Source: Fimenecus sp045594885
GTDB lineage: Bacteria; Bacillota; Clostridia; Oscillospirales; Acutalibacteraceae
Direction of reading: 5' to 3'
NCBI GenBank assembly: GCA_045594885.1
Contig: JAZNZJ010000075.1
Location: 14,574-78,573 of the forward strand
Length of the DNA: 64,000 nt
The notes beneath the pieces were generated by a model. It was not told where the DNA came from. It saw only the letters and a program-made list of their open reading frames with translations, and searched no databases. The position numbers were made by a program, and so were the translations under genes. Of the stretch, positions 34,581 through 43,785 are shown piece after piece; position 1 is the stretch's first letter, and every line of letters starts with the position of its first letter.

Positions 34581-34645
34581 GTCGGGCGGTAAGGTATGGA
34601 GTTTCGACATACTCCGCAAAGCTTCCCGACGGGCTCAGTTGAGCC
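34581..34645 (+). promoter_or_regulatory. structured gap before rplB, candidate ribosomal-protein leader
   Basis: The 111-base gap between rplW and rplB is unusual in this tightly packed operon. It holds an outer stem gtcggg/cccgac (34581-34586, 34625-34630) enclosing ggagt/actcc (34598-34615), then a second stem ggctca/tgagcc (34632-34645). No T run follows, so it is not a terminator. An autoregulatory or processing site is likely; the ligand is unknown. Confidence 0.45.
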
Positions 34646-34681
34646 ACTCCATTTTAAATTAAGTATAAGGAGATGAAAGAA

Positions 34682-35512
34682 ATGTCGATTAAAGTCTATA
34701 AGCCGACTACAAACGCAAGACGTAATATGTCGGTTACAGATTATTCCGAGCTTTCAAAGGTTGCTCCAGAAAGAAGTCTTTTAACTTCTCTTAAAAAGCA
34801 CTCAGGCCGTAACAGCTACGGAAGAATTACAGTTCGTCATCACGGTGGCGGAAATCGCAGAAAGTACCGTATTATCGACTTCAAGAGAGATAAGATAGGC
34901 GCTGCAACAGTATTAACACTTGAATATGACCCAAACCGTTCAGCTCATATTGCTCTTGTTCAGTATGAAGACGGCGAGAAGAGATACATTCTCGCTCCTG
35001 TTGGTCTTAAGGTTGGCGATGTAGTTGAAGCAGGCGCAAATGCTGACATCAAAGCAGGTAACGCACTTCCTCTCACAAACATTCCTACAGGTACATTCGT
35101 ACACAACGTTGAGCTTTATCCAGGCAGAGGCGGTCAGTTAGCAAGAGCAGCTGGTAACGCAGCACAGCTTATGGCTAAAGAAGGCGTTTACGCACTTCTC
35201 AGACTTCCTTCAGGCGAGCTTCGTAACGTTCCTGCAACATGTATGGCTACAGTTGGTACAGTAGGTAATGCTGACCATGAGAACGTTAAAATCGGTAAAG
35301 CTGGTAGAACAAGACATATGGGTATCAGACCTACAGTACGTGGTTCAGTTATGAACCCCAACGACCACCCTCACGGTGGTGGTGAAGGTAAGTCACCTAT
35401 CGGTCGTCCAGGTCCATGCACACCATGGGGCAAACCTGCTCTTGGTTATAAGACAAGAAATAAGAAGAAGAGTTCCGACAAGCTTATCATTAAGCGTCGT
35501 AACGGTAAATAA
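34682..35512 (+). CDS. rplB: 50S ribosomal protein L2
   Basis: 276 residues, the normal length from ATG 34682; an ATG at 34673 overlaps the AAGGAG ribosome site and is rejected. Conserved stretches include GRNSYGRITVRHHGGGNRRKYR, YEDGEKRYILAP and the peptidyl-transferase-proximal PTVRGSVMNPNDHPHGGGEG. Confidence 0.98.
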   Translation: MSIKVYKPTTNARRNMSVTDYSELSKVAPERSLLTSLKKHSGRNSYGRITVRHHGGGNRRKYRIIDFKRDKIGAATVLTLEYDPNRSAHIALVQYEDGEKRYILAPVGLKVGDVVEAGANADIKAGNALPLTNIPTGTFVHNVELYPGRGGQLARAAGNAAQLMAKEGVYALLRLPSGELRNVPATCMATVGTVGNADHENVKIGKAGRTRHMGIRPTVRGSVMNPNDHPHGGGEGKSPIGRPGPCTPWGKPALGYKTRNKKKSSDKLIIKRRNGK

Positions 35513-35534
35513 TCGGGAAAGGAGCTGTCATTAA

Positions 35535-35816
35535 ATGAGTAGAAGTACTAAAAAAGGACCTTACGTAGAAGCTAGTCTTATGAAGAAGGTCGAAGCAATG
35601 AATGCAAACGGCGAAAAAATCGCTATTAAGACATGGAGCCGCAGCTCAACAATTTTCCCGGATTTTGTTGGTCATACCTTCGCGGTACATGACGGTAGAA
35701 AGCATGTTCCTGTATATGTAACAGAAGACATGGTTGGTCACAAATTAGGTGAATTTGCTCCCACAAGAACTTACAGGGGTCATGCAGGTTCAAAAACATC
35801 TAATAACGGTAAATAA
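35535..35816 (+). CDS. rpsS: 30S ribosomal protein S19
   Basis: 93 residues; SRSTKKGPYVEASLMKKVE opening, IKTWSRSSTIFPDFVGHTFAVHDGRKHVPVYV core and GEFAPTRTYRGH near the end. GGAAAGGAG precedes it. Confidence 0.98.
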   Translation: MSRSTKKGPYVEASLMKKVEAMNANGEKIAIKTWSRSSTIFPDFVGHTFAVHDGRKHVPVYVTEDMVGHKLGEFAPTRTYRGHAGSKTSNNGK

Positions 35817-35838
35817 GTCGAAAGGAGTGTATTGAATA

Positions 35839-36171
35839 ATGGAAGCAACAGCAAAGGTAACTTATGTGCGTATTGCACCACGTAAGGTAAAGATTGTTCT
35901 TGACCTTATCAGAAATAAGCCCTGCGATGAAGCTATGGCGATACTTAAATACACACCTAAGGCTGCGTGTGAACCGCTCTATAAGCTTCTCAAGTCAGCA
36001 ATGGCTAATGCAGAAAACAAGAATATGGATGTTTCAAGACTTTATGTAGCAGCTTGTTCAGTTGACCAGGGTCCAACTCTTAAGAGAATTAGACCTCGTG
36101 ACAAGGGCAGAGCTTACAGAATCAATAAGAAAACATCACACATCAATTTAACACTTAAGGAAGCAGAATAA
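35839..36171 (+). CDS. rplV: 50S ribosomal protein L22
   Basis: 110 residues; VRIAPRKVKIVLDLIRNK near the start and the tunnel loop in IRPRDKGRAYRINKKTSHI. Compact spacing on both sides confirms it as part of the operon. Confidence 0.97.
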   Translation: MEATAKVTYVRIAPRKVKIVLDLIRNKPCDEAMAILKYTPKAACEPLYKLLKSAMANAENKNMDVSRLYVAACSVDQGPTLKRIRPRDKGRAYRINKKTSHINLTLKEAE

Positions 36172-36190
36172 GCGAGGAGGAGGTTAAGTA

Positions 36191-36862
36191 ATGGGCCAGA
36201 AAGTTAATCCTACCGGTTTAAGAATCGGTGTTATTAAGAACTGGGAATCTCGTTGGTATGCAGACAAGAAAGACTTCGGTAACAATCTTGTTTCTGACTA
36301 CGAGCTTCGTGAGTATCTCCTTAAAACACTCGCTCCTGCAGGTGTTCCTAAGGTAGAAATCGAAAGAGATGCGAAAAGAGTTCGCATCAACATTCACTGC
36401 GCAAAGCCCGGCATGGTAATCGGCCGTCAGGGCGCAGAAATCGAAAAACTTAAAGAAGTTTGCAAGGCAAAGCTTGGCGGCGATAAAGAAGTTTTCATCA
36501 ATATCGTTGAAGTTAAGCAGCCTGACCTCAATGCACAGCTTGTTGCTGAAAACATTGCTTCACAGCTTGAAAGAAGAATTTCTTTCAGAAGAGCTCTTAA
36601 GCAGTCAATCGGCAGAACAATGCGTCTTGGTGCAAAGGGTATCAAAACACAGGTTAGCGGCCGTATCGGTGGTGCTGAAATTGCTCGTTCAGAGTCATAC
36701 CACGAAGGTACAATCCCGCTTCAAACAATCCGTGCTGACATCGACTATGGTTTTGCAGAAGCAGATACAACATATGGTAAACTCGGTGTTAAGGTTTGGA
36801 TTTACAAAGGCGAAGTTCTCCACGAGAGCCGCAAGTCACATAAAGAAGGAGGCACAAAATAA
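36191..36862 (+). CDS. rpsC: 30S ribosomal protein S3
   Basis: 223 residues; GQKVNPTGLRIGVIKNWESRW opening, the KH domain with GMVIGRQGAEIEKLK and the C-terminal GTIPLQTIRADIDYG. The TAA stop shares a base with the rplP ATG. Confidence 0.98.
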   Translation: MGQKVNPTGLRIGVIKNWESRWYADKKDFGNNLVSDYELREYLLKTLAPAGVPKVEIERDAKRVRINIHCAKPGMVIGRQGAEIEKLKEVCKAKLGGDKEVFINIVEVKQPDLNAQLVAENIASQLERRISFRRALKQSIGRTMRLGAKGIKTQVSGRIGGAEIARSESYHEGTIPLQTIRADIDYGFAEADTTYGKLGVKVWIYKGEVLHESRKSHKEGGTK

Positions 36863-37287
36863 TGCTTTTACCTAAGAGAGTAAAATACCGTCGCGTTCAC
36901 AGAGGACGTTTGACAGGTAAGGCTTCAAGAGGTACTCAGGTTGCATATGGCGATTATGGTCTTGTGTCTCTTGAACCAGCTTGGATTACATCTAACCAGA
37001 TTGAAGCAGCCCGTATTGCTATGACAAGATATATCAAACGTGGCGGTCAGGTTTGGATTAAAATTTTCCCAGACAAGCCAATCACAGAGAAACCTGCTGA
37101 AACTCGAATGGGTTCAGGTAAAGGTTCTCCAGAATATTGGGTTGCAGTTGTTAAGCCCGGTCGCGTAATGTTCGAGATTAAGGGTGTTTCAGAGGAAGTT
37201 GCTCGTGAGGCTATGCGTCTTGCAGCTAACAAGCTTCCCGTAAAATGCAAGTTTGTAACTAAAGAAGAACAGGGTGGTGAGCAGTAA
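36862..37287 (+). CDS. rplP: 50S ribosomal protein L16
   Basis: 141 residues; PKRVKYRRVHRGRLTG opening and MGSGKGSPEYWVAVVKPGR. Starts in the rpsC stop and ends in the rpmC start, so all three are translationally coupled. Confidence 0.98.
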   Translation: MLLPKRVKYRRVHRGRLTGKASRGTQVAYGDYGLVSLEPAWITSNQIEAARIAMTRYIKRGGQVWIKIFPDKPITEKPAETRMGSGKGSPEYWVAVVKPGRVMFEIKGVSEEVAREAMRLAANKLPVKCKFVTKEEQGGEQ

Positions 37288-37490
37288 TGAAAGCAAGCGA
37301 GATTAGAAAGCTCTCTCCCAGCGAGTTAGAGGCAAAGCTCTTAGAGCTCAAAGACGAACTTTTCAAGCTTCGTTTTCAACAAGCCATCAACCAACTCGAA
37401 AATCCTATGAGAATCAGTGCCGTTAAGAAAGACATTGCACGAGTTAAGACAGTAATTCGTGACATTGAGCTTCACGGCAAAGAGTCTTAA
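37287..37490 (+). CDS. rpmC: 50S ribosomal protein L29
   Basis: 67 residues, the two-helix L29 fold with the conserved ELKDELFKLRFQQAINQLENP stretch. Overlaps the rplP stop by one base. Confidence 0.96.
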   Translation: MKASEIRKLSPSELEAKLLELKDELFKLRFQQAINQLENPMRISAVKKDIARVKTVIRDIELHGKES

Positions 37491-37510
37491 GGAAAGGGAG
37501 GGCGTTCAAA

Positions 37511-37765
37511 ATGGAAAGAAACCTCAGAAAAACATTAGTCGGCATCGTAACAAGCGATAAGATGGATAAAACTGTTGTTGTTTCAATCAAAGACAGAGTT
37601 AAGCATCCTCTTTACAGCAAAATCGTTAACAGAACAGTGAAAATTAAAGCTCACGATGAAAATAACGAGTGCGGTGTAGGCGACAGAGTATTAGTAATGG
37701 AAACACGTCCACTTTCAAAAGATAAGAGATGGCGTGTTGCTGAAATTATCGAGAAAGCTAAGTAA
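37511..37765 (+). CDS. rpsQ: 30S ribosomal protein S17
   Basis: 84 residues; RKTLVGIVTSDKMDKTVVVSI opening followed by KHPLYSKIVNRTVKIKAHDE. GGAAAGGGAGG precedes ATG 37511. Confidence 0.97.
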   Translation: MERNLRKTLVGIVTSDKMDKTVVVSIKDRVKHPLYSKIVNRTVKIKAHDENNECGVGDRVLVMETRPLSKDKRWRVAEIIEKAK

Positions 37766-37783
37766 TTAAAGGAGGCAATCATT

Positions 37784-38152
37784 GTGATACAGCAGCAGAC
37801 TTACCTCAAGGTTGCCGATAACACCGGTGCAAAAGAATTAATGTGCATCCGAGTTCTCGGTGGTTCAGGTAGAAGATATGCTAACATCGGCGATGTCATT
37901 GTAGCATCTGTTAAAAAAGCAGCCCCCGGCGGTATCGTTAAGAAGGGCGATGTTGTAAAGGCAGTCGTTGTTCGTTCAGTAAAAGGCGTTCGTAGAGATG
38001 ACGGAACATATATCCGTTTCGACGAAAACGCAGCAGTTATTATTAAAGAAGACAAGAACCCCAAAGGTACTCGTATCTTTGGACCGGTTGCAAGAGAACT
38101 TCGTGATAAGGACTATATGAAAATCCTTTCTCTTGCTCCCGAAGTACTTTAA
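37784..38152 (+). CDS. rplN: 50S ribosomal protein L14
   Basis: 122 residues from a GTG start at 37784 behind AAAGGAGG; MIQQQTYLKVADNTGAKELMCI opening and RGDVVKAVVVR-like segment. GTG is used although neighbouring genes use ATG. Confidence 0.97.
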   Translation: MIQQQTYLKVADNTGAKELMCIRVLGGSGRRYANIGDVIVASVKKAAPGGIVKKGDVVKAVVVRSVKGVRRDDGTYIRFDENAAVIIKEDKNPKGTRIFGPVARELRDKDYMKILSLAPEVL

Positions 38153-38165
38153 GGAGGTGCCCTAA

Positions 38166-38507
38166 ATGAGTAAAGTTCATGTAAGAACAGGTGACGAAGT
38201 TATCGTTATCAACGGTAAAAACCGTGGCAAGAAGGGCAAGGTACTTGAAGTTAGCCCTTCAGAAGGCAAGGTTATTGTTGAAGGCGTAAATATGGTATCA
38301 AAGCATGTTAAACCTCGCAAGATGGGTGAACAGGGCGGTATCATTAAGGCAGAAAGTGCTCTTTACGCTGATAAAGTTCAGCTTGTTTGCCCCAAGTGCG
38401 GTCAGCCAACAAGAGTTGGTCACGTAGTTGAGGTTGACGAGAAGACAGGCAAAAAAGTTAAGTATCGTGTTTGCAAGAAAGCAAGCTGCGGTGCAAAGTT
38501 TGAATAA
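38166..38507 (+). CDS. rplX: 50S ribosomal protein L24
   Basis: 113 residues with an N-terminal KOW motif (VRTGDEVIVINGKNRGKKGKV). The C-terminal part carries CPKCGQPTRVG and CKKASCGAKF, a four-Cys zinc-ribbon-like extension absent from the E. coli protein but common in Clostridia. Confidence 0.96.
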   Translation: MSKVHVRTGDEVIVINGKNRGKKGKVLEVSPSEGKVIVEGVNMVSKHVKPRKMGEQGGIIKAESALYADKVQLVCPKCGQPTRVGHVVEVDEKTGKKVKYRVCKKASCGAKFE

Positions 38508-38521
38508 GGAGGAACAATAAA

Positions 38522-39064
38522 ATGGCAGTTAGACTTAAAGAAATGTACAAAGCCGAAGTTGTTCCTGCACTTCAGAAGAAGTTCAATTATAAGAGCGTTA
38601 TGCAGATTCCTAAGATTGATAAGGTTATTATCAACGTTGGCTGCGGCGAAGCTAAGGACAACGCAAAGGTTGTTGACGCTATTATGAACGACCTCGGTCA
38701 GATTACCGGTCAGAAGCCAGTTAAGTGCGTAGCTAAGAAATCAGTTGCTAACTTCAAGCTTCGTGAAGGTATGACAATCGGTGTTAAAGTAACACTCAGA
38801 GGCGACAAGATGTATGAATTCATCGACAGATTCTTCAATCTTGCTCTTCCTCGTGTTCGTGACTTCAGAGGTATCAACCCTAACTCATTCGATGGTAGAG
38901 GTAACTACTCAATGGGTGTTAAGGAACAGTTGATTTTCCCTGAAATCGATTATGATAAGATTGATAAGGTTCGCGGAATGGATATCTGTTTCGTAACTAC
39001 AGCTAACACAGACGAAGAAGCACGTGAGTTATTAACACTCATGGGTGCACCATTCGCTAAATAA
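38522..39064 (+). CDS. rplE: 50S ribosomal protein L5
   Basis: 180 residues; VMQIPKIDKVIINVGCGEA near residue 25, AKKSVANFKLREGMTIG and PRVRDFRGINPNSFDGRGNY. It binds 5S rRNA and sits between rplX and rpsN as usual. Confidence 0.98.
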   Translation: MAVRLKEMYKAEVVPALQKKFNYKSVMQIPKIDKVIINVGCGEAKDNAKVVDAIMNDLGQITGQKPVKCVAKKSVANFKLREGMTIGVKVTLRGDKMYEFIDRFFNLALPRVRDFRGINPNSFDGRGNYSMGVKEQLIFPEIDYDKIDKVRGMDICFVTTANTDEEARELLTLMGAPFAK

Positions 39065-39077
39065 GGAGGGGTAACAA

Positions 39078-39263
39078 GTGGCTAAGACATCTATGAAAGT
39101 TAAGCAGGCAAGACCTGCAAAGTACTCAACAAGAGCTTATAACAGATGCAAAATCTGTGGCAGACCACACGCTTACCTCCGTAAATATGGCGTTTGCCGT
39201 ATTTGCTTCAGAGAGTTAGCACACGCAGGTCAGATTCCCGGCGTTAAGAAATCAAGCTGGTAA
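39078..39263 (+). CDS. rpsN: 30S ribosomal protein S14, zinc-binding (type Z) form
   Basis: 61 residues, the short form, with CKICGRPHAYLRKYGVCRIC giving the CxxC-x12-CxxC zinc site. GTG start at 39078 behind AAGGAGGGG. Confidence 0.97.
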   Translation: MAKTSMKVKQARPAKYSTRAYNRCKICGRPHAYLRKYGVCRICFRELAHAGQIPGVKKSSW

Positions 39264-39298
39264 TTAGAGCAATCAAATTTTATAGGAGGTAACTCATT

Positions 39299-39697
39299 AT
39301 GCAAATTACTGATTCAATCGGTGATATGCTCACCAGAATCCGCAATGCGAATTCTGCAAAGCATGATACAGTGAAAGTGCCTGCATCAAACATGAAGAAA
39401 GCGATTGCTCAAATTCTTGTTGATGAAGGTTACATCAAAGGATTTACAGTAGAGGAAGACGGCAAACAGGGTGTTATTGAAATCGCTCTTAAGTACGGTC
39501 CTAACAAATCAAGCGTAATCACAGGTCTTAGAAGAGTATCTAAACCAGGTTTACGTATTTACACAAACTGTGAAGACATGCCTAAGGTAATGAAAGGTCT
39601 TGGTATTGCAATCCTTTCAACATCTAAGGGTGTTATGACAGATAAAGAGGCTCGCAAGCAGAACGTAGGCGGCGAAGTTCTCGCATTCATCTGGTAA
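39299..39697 (+). CDS. rpsH: 30S ribosomal protein S8
   Basis: 132 residues; DSIGDMLTRIRNANSAKHD opening and the C-terminal GLGIAILSTSKGVMTDKEAR. S8 is the autoregulator of the spc operon in E. coli. TAGGAGG precedes ATG 39299. Confidence 0.98.
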   Translation: MQITDSIGDMLTRIRNANSAKHDTVKVPASNMKKAIAQILVDEGYIKGFTVEEDGKQGVIEIALKYGPNKSSVITGLRRVSKPGLRIYTNCEDMPKVMKGLGIAILSTSKGVMTDKEARKQNVGGEVLAFIW

Positions 39698-39712
39698 GAG
39701 GAGGTACAGTAA

Positions 39713-40255
39713 ATGTCACGTATAGGCAGACAGCCCGTTGCAATTCCAGCAGGGGTTGAAGTTAAAGTAGATGGCAGCACTGTTACCGTTAAAGGCCCTA
39801 AGGGTACTCTTACAAAAACAGTGCACAGCAATATGAAGGTTGAGCTTGACGGTGCTACAGTAGTTGTAACTCGTCCTGATGACTCAAACCTTAACAAATC
39901 ACTCCATGGTCTTACACGTACACTCATCGCTAACATGGTTGAAGGCGTTGAGAAGGGTTATTCAAAAGAACTCGAAGTTAACGGTGTAGGTTACCGTGTA
40001 GCAATGCAGGGTAAGGACCTTGTTCTCAACATCGGTTTCTCACATCAGGTAATTATGCCATTACCAGAGGGAATCGCAGTTGAAACTCCAAACCCAAACA
40101 AAATCGTTATCTCAGGTCCTGATAAGCAGGTTGTTGGTCAGTTCGCAGCAGAAGTTCGTGAAAAGAGACCACCAGAGCCATATAAGGGCAAGGGTATCAA
40201 ATATGCTGACGAGCATATCCGTCGTAAAGAAGGTAAAGCCGGTAAGGGCAAATAA
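39713..40255 (+). CDS. rplF: 50S ribosomal protein L6
   Basis: 180 residues; SRIGRQPVAIPAGVEV opening, VKGPKGTLTK and the C-terminal RPPEPYKGKGIKYADE. GAGGAGGTA upstream of ATG 39713. Confidence 0.98.
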   Translation: MSRIGRQPVAIPAGVEVKVDGSTVTVKGPKGTLTKTVHSNMKVELDGATVVVTRPDDSNLNKSLHGLTRTLIANMVEGVEKGYSKELEVNGVGYRVAMQGKDLVLNIGFSHQVIMPLPEGIAVETPNPNKIVISGPDKQVVGQFAAEVREKRPPEPYKGKGIKYADEHIRRKEGKAGKGK

Positions 40256-40273
40256 TAGGAGGAGAGTAAAGTT

Positions 40274-40633
40274 ATGGTTAATAGACCAGATACAAAAGCG
40301 GCAAGACTCAAGAGACATAAGAGAGTCCGCGCTAAGATTTCAGGCACTGCTGAGTGCCCCCGCCTTAATGTGTTCCGTTCTCTCCAGCACATCTATGCTC
40401 AGTTGATTGACGACGTTGCAGGTGTTACACTTGTTAGCGCTTCTTCAACAGAGAAGGACTTCACAAATTACGGCGGAAACAAGGATGCTGCTAAAGAAGT
40501 AGGTAAGCTCCTTGCAGAACGTGCAAAAGAAAAGAACATTACTGATGTTGTATTTGACAGAGGCGGTTACGTTTACACAGGTAGAGTAGCTGCTCTCGCA
40601 GAAGGTGCCCGTGAGGGCGGCCTCAACTTCTAA
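40274..40633 (+). CDS. rplR: 50S ribosomal protein L18
   Basis: 119 residues; RHKRVRAKISGTAECPRLNVFRS and DRGGYVYTGRVAALAEGAREGGL. It binds 5S rRNA with L5. Confidence 0.98.
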   Translation: MVNRPDTKAARLKRHKRVRAKISGTAECPRLNVFRSLQHIYAQLIDDVAGVTLVSASSTEKDFTNYGGNKDAAKEVGKLLAERAKEKNITDVVFDRGGYVYTGRVAALAEGAREGGLNF

Positions 40634-40651
40634 GGAAAGGAGAAATTAATA

Positions 40652-41152
40652 ATGGCTATTATTGACGCATCAACACTCGAACTTCAGGAAAGAGTAGTTG
40701 CTATCAACCGTGTTTCTAAAACAGTTAAGGGCGGCCGCATTATGAAATTCTCCGCTTTAGTTGTTGTAGGTGACGGTAACGGCATCGTAGGCTTCGGTCT
40801 TGGTAAATCAGGCGAAGTTCCGGATGCTATCCGTAAGGGTATTGAAGCTGCTAAGAAGAATCTTATCAAGGTTTCTCTTAAGGGCACATCAATTCCTCAC
40901 GAAATCACAGGTAAATATGGTGCAGGTGTAGTTCTTATGAAGCCTGCAGCACCTGGTACTGGTGTTATCGCTGGTGGTCCTGTTCGTGCCGTTGTTGAAA
41001 TGGTAGGTATCAAGGACATCCGTTCAAAGGCACTTCGTTCAAACAACCCCTGCAATGTAGTTCGTGCTACAATCGACGGACTTTCAAAGCTCCGTACAGC
41101 AGAGGAAGTTGCTGCTATTCGTGGCAAGTCAGTTAAAGAGATTACAGAATAA
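40652..41152 (+). CDS. rpsE: 30S ribosomal protein S5
   Basis: 166 residues; VKGGRIMKFSALVVVGDGNGIVGFGLGK in the dsRNA-binding domain and the late APGTGVIAGGPVRAVVE. Mutations of this protein's loop give spectinomycin resistance in other bacteria. Confidence 0.98.
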   Translation: MAIIDASTLELQERVVAINRVSKTVKGGRIMKFSALVVVGDGNGIVGFGLGKSGEVPDAIRKGIEAAKKNLIKVSLKGTSIPHEITGKYGAGVVLMKPAAPGTGVIAGGPVRAVVEMVGIKDIRSKALRSNNPCNVVRATIDGLSKLRTAEEVAAIRGKSVKEITE

Positions 41153-41167
41153 GGAGGAGTGGAGAAT

Positions 41168-41347
41168 ATGGCAAACCTTCAGGTTAAACTCGTAAAGAGT
41201 CTTATCGGATGCAAAAAAGACCAAATCGCCACTGCTCACGCACTTGGTCTCCGCAAAATCGGGGATGTGGCTACTCAGCCCGAGAATCCTCAGACACAGG
41301 GTAAAATTAAGAAGATTTCACATCTTTTAGAGGTTACTAAGGCTTAA
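41168..41347 (+). CDS. rpmD: 50S ribosomal protein L30
   Basis: 59 residues from ATG 41168 behind AGGAGTGGAG; VKLVKSLIGCKKDQIATAHALGLRKIG is the family core. An ATG nine bases earlier lies in the ribosome site and is not used. Confidence 0.96.
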   Translation: MANLQVKLVKSLIGCKKDQIATAHALGLRKIGDVATQPENPQTQGKIKKISHLLEVTKA

Positions 41348-41361
41348 GGAGGTGCACAAAA

Positions 41362-41802
41362 ATGAAATTGCACGAACTTTCACCAGCTGCAGGCTCAAAG
41401 AAAGACGTAAAGCGTATCGGTAGAGGTGCTGCTTCAGGTCAGGGTAAAACAGCAGGTAAGGGACACAAGGGTCAAAAGGCCCGTGCAGGCAGAGGTATGC
41501 AGGTCGGTTTTGAAGGCGGTCAGATGCCTTTGCAGAGAAGACTTCCAAAGCGTGGATTTAACAACATCTTCGCAAAGGAAATCGCAACTGTTAACGTTTC
41601 AGCACTCAATGCATTTGAGGATGGCGCAACAGTAACAATCGAGGCACTTGTTGAAGCAGGCCTTGTAAAGAAAGCTCTTGACGGAGTTAAAGTATTAGGA
41701 AACGGCGAACTCAGCAAAAAGCTTACTGTTCAGGTTAATGCATATTCTGATGCTGCAAAGCAGAAGATTGAATCAGCAGGCGGAAAGGCTGAGGTGATTT
41801 AA
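41362..41802 (+). CDS. rplO: 50S ribosomal protein L15
   Basis: 146 residues; LHELSPAAGSKKDVKRIGRG opening, the glycine/lysine-rich GKTAGKGHKGQKARAGRG loop and FEGGQMPLQRRLPKRGF. Its 3' end contains the ribosome site of secY. Confidence 0.97.
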   Translation: MKLHELSPAAGSKKDVKRIGRGAASGQGKTAGKGHKGQKARAGRGMQVGFEGGQMPLQRRLPKRGFNNIFAKEIATVNVSALNAFEDGATVTIEALVEAGLVKKALDGVKVLGNGELSKKLTVQVNAYSDAAKQKIESAGGKAEVI

Positions 41803-41804
41803 CC

Positions 41805-43136
41805 GTGCTCCGTACTTTTGCGAATGCGTGGAAAATTGCTGATTTAAGAAAGAAGCTTCTTTTCACAGCAGTAATAGTTTTAATTTATAGAATTGGTTCA
41901 GCATTACCCGTACCATTCGTTGATATCGCAATGAGAGGCGACGGACTCTTTGCTGAAGAGGGTGTAGGCACACTTATGACTTACCTTTCAATGATGACAG
42001 GTAACGCATTCAACTACGGTACATTGTTTGCACTCTCAATTACACCATACATCAACGCATCAATTATCATTCAGCTTTTAGCTGTTGCAATTCCTTATTT
42101 GCAAAACCTTTCAAAAGAAGGTGCTGAAGGAAGAAAGAAGTTAAACAAGATTACTCGTTATGGCTCAGTTTTTCTTGGTCTTTTACAGAGTGTAGCATAC
42201 TACTTCTTCATTCGTTCACAGGGATATTTGATGACAGATGCTAACGGAAAAGCTTTCACAGGCTTTTCAATGGTATTCCAAGCAATCGTTGTAATTCTTT
42301 GCTACACAGCAGGTACAACAATTGTTATGTGGCTTGGCGAACAGATTAACGAAAAGGGTATCGGAAATGGTATTTCAGTTATCCTCTTTGCAGGTATCGT
42401 AGCTCGTATGCCTACAACAATTGCAAACCTCTATCAGTATCTCGACAGAGGTGGCGCATACTTCGTATTTGTTCCGATTGCTGCAATTGCTCTTGTTGCT
42501 ATGATTTTCTTCATTGTTTGGATGGATAATGGTGAAAGAAGAATTCCGGTTCAGTACGCAAAGCGTGTTGTAGGTCGTAAGATGTACGGCGGTCAGAACA
42601 CTCATATGCCAATTAAGGTTAATATGTGCGGTGTTCTTCCTGTTATCTTCGCATCATCAATTCTTTCACTTCTTCCCACAATTGCAATGTGGGCTCCCGG
42701 TAAGGAAGGCGGCGTTTGGAACAAGCTTACAACAGTATGGCTTGGTCAGACACATCCTTTCTACGGAACACTTTATTTCATTTTGATTATTGCGTTTGCA
42801 TATTTCTATGCAGCAATTCAGTACAACGCAGTTGAAATGGCTGATAACCTTCGTAAGAATAGCGGTTCAGTTCCCGGTATTCGCCCAGGTAAGCCAACAT
42901 CAACATATATTCAGAAGATTCTTAACAGAATGACACTTATCGGTGCTCTTCTTCTTAGCGTTGTAGCTATGTTCCCAATTGTTTACTCACAGATTGCAGG
43001 CCTTTTCACAGAAAATGGTATGAACCTTGCAGTTGGCGGTACATCAATTATCATTATGGTTGGTGTTGCTCTTGAAACACAGAAGCAGCTTGAAAGCCAG
43101 ATGATGATGCGTCACTACAAAGGCTTCCTTGATTAA
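41805..43136 (+). CDS. secY: preprotein translocase subunit SecY
   Basis: 443 residues with ten membrane spans, forming the protein-conducting channel of the Sec system. ALSITPYINASIIIQLL and the cytosolic-loop LGEQINEKGIGNGIS are family signatures. GTG start at 41805, preceded by GAGGTG inside the end of rplO, so translation is coupled. Normal position between rplO and adk. Confidence 0.97.
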   Translation: MLRTFANAWKIADLRKKLLFTAVIVLIYRIGSALPVPFVDIAMRGDGLFAEEGVGTLMTYLSMMTGNAFNYGTLFALSITPYINASIIIQLLAVAIPYLQNLSKEGAEGRKKLNKITRYGSVFLGLLQSVAYYFFIRSQGYLMTDANGKAFTGFSMVFQAIVVILCYTAGTTIVMWLGEQINEKGIGNGISVILFAGIVARMPTTIANLYQYLDRGGAYFVFVPIAAIALVAMIFFIVWMDNGERRIPVQYAKRVVGRKMYGGQNTHMPIKVNMCGVLPVIFASSILSLLPTIAMWAPGKEGGVWNKLTTVWLGQTHPFYGTLYFILIIAFAYFYAAIQYNAVEMADNLRKNSGSVPGIRPGKPTSTYIQKILNRMTLIGALLLSVVAMFPIVYSQIAGLFTENGMNLAVGGTSIIIMVGVALETQKQLESQMMMRHYKGFLD

Positions 43137-43151
43137 TCGGAGGTAAATGGT

Positions 43152-43784
43152 ATGAACTTAATCCTTCTTGGCGCTCCGGGCGCAGGAAAAGGAACACAGG
43201 CAGAGAAGATTTGTGAAAAATTCAATATTCCTGCTGTGTCAACAGGTAATATCATCAGAGAAGCTCTTAAAAATGGCACAGATATGGGACTTAAAGCTAA
43301 GTCCTATATCGATGCCGGAAAATTAGTTCCCGATGATGTTGTAATTGGTATTATTAAGGAAAGACTTGCTGAGGATGATTGCCAGAATGGTTTCATTCTT
43401 GATGGTTTCCCAAGAACAATACCTCAGGCAGAAGCTCTCGATAATATGGGCATCGTAATCGACAAGGTTGTTGATATCGAAGTTCCTGATGAAAAGATTG
43501 CTGCTCGTCTTTCAGGCAGAAGAGTTTGCTTAAAGTGCGGTGCAACTTATCATCTTGAATACAAAAAGCCCGCTAAAGACGGCATCTGCGATGTTTGTGG
43601 CGATGAACTTGTTCAGCGTAAGGATGACAGCCCTGAAACAGTGCTTGACAGACTTAACGTTTATCACGAACAGACAGAACCACTTAAGGACTATTACGCA
43701 AAGACAGGTAAGTTAGTAATAGTTGAAGGACAGGAAGAGGTTGCAGATACAACTGCTCTTGTCTTCTCTGTATTGGAGGATTAA
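43152..43784 (+). CDS. adk: adenylate kinase, zinc-binding lid
   Basis: Interconverts ATP, ADP and AMP. 210 residues; P-loop GAPGAGKGTQ near residue 7, DGFPRTIPQAE near 84 and a LID with CLKCGATYH and CDVCGDEL, the four-cysteine zinc site of Gram-positive long-form enzymes. CGGAGG precedes ATG 43152. Confidence 0.98.
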   Translation: MNLILLGAPGAGKGTQAEKICEKFNIPAVSTGNIIREALKNGTDMGLKAKSYIDAGKLVPDDVVIGIIKERLAEDDCQNGFILDGFPRTIPQAEALDNMGIVIDKVVDIEVPDEKIAARLSGRRVCLKCGATYHLEYKKPAKDGICDVCGDELVQRKDDSPETVLDRLNVYHEQTEPLKDYYAKTGKLVIVEGQEEVADTTALVFSVLED

Positions 43785-43785
43785 C

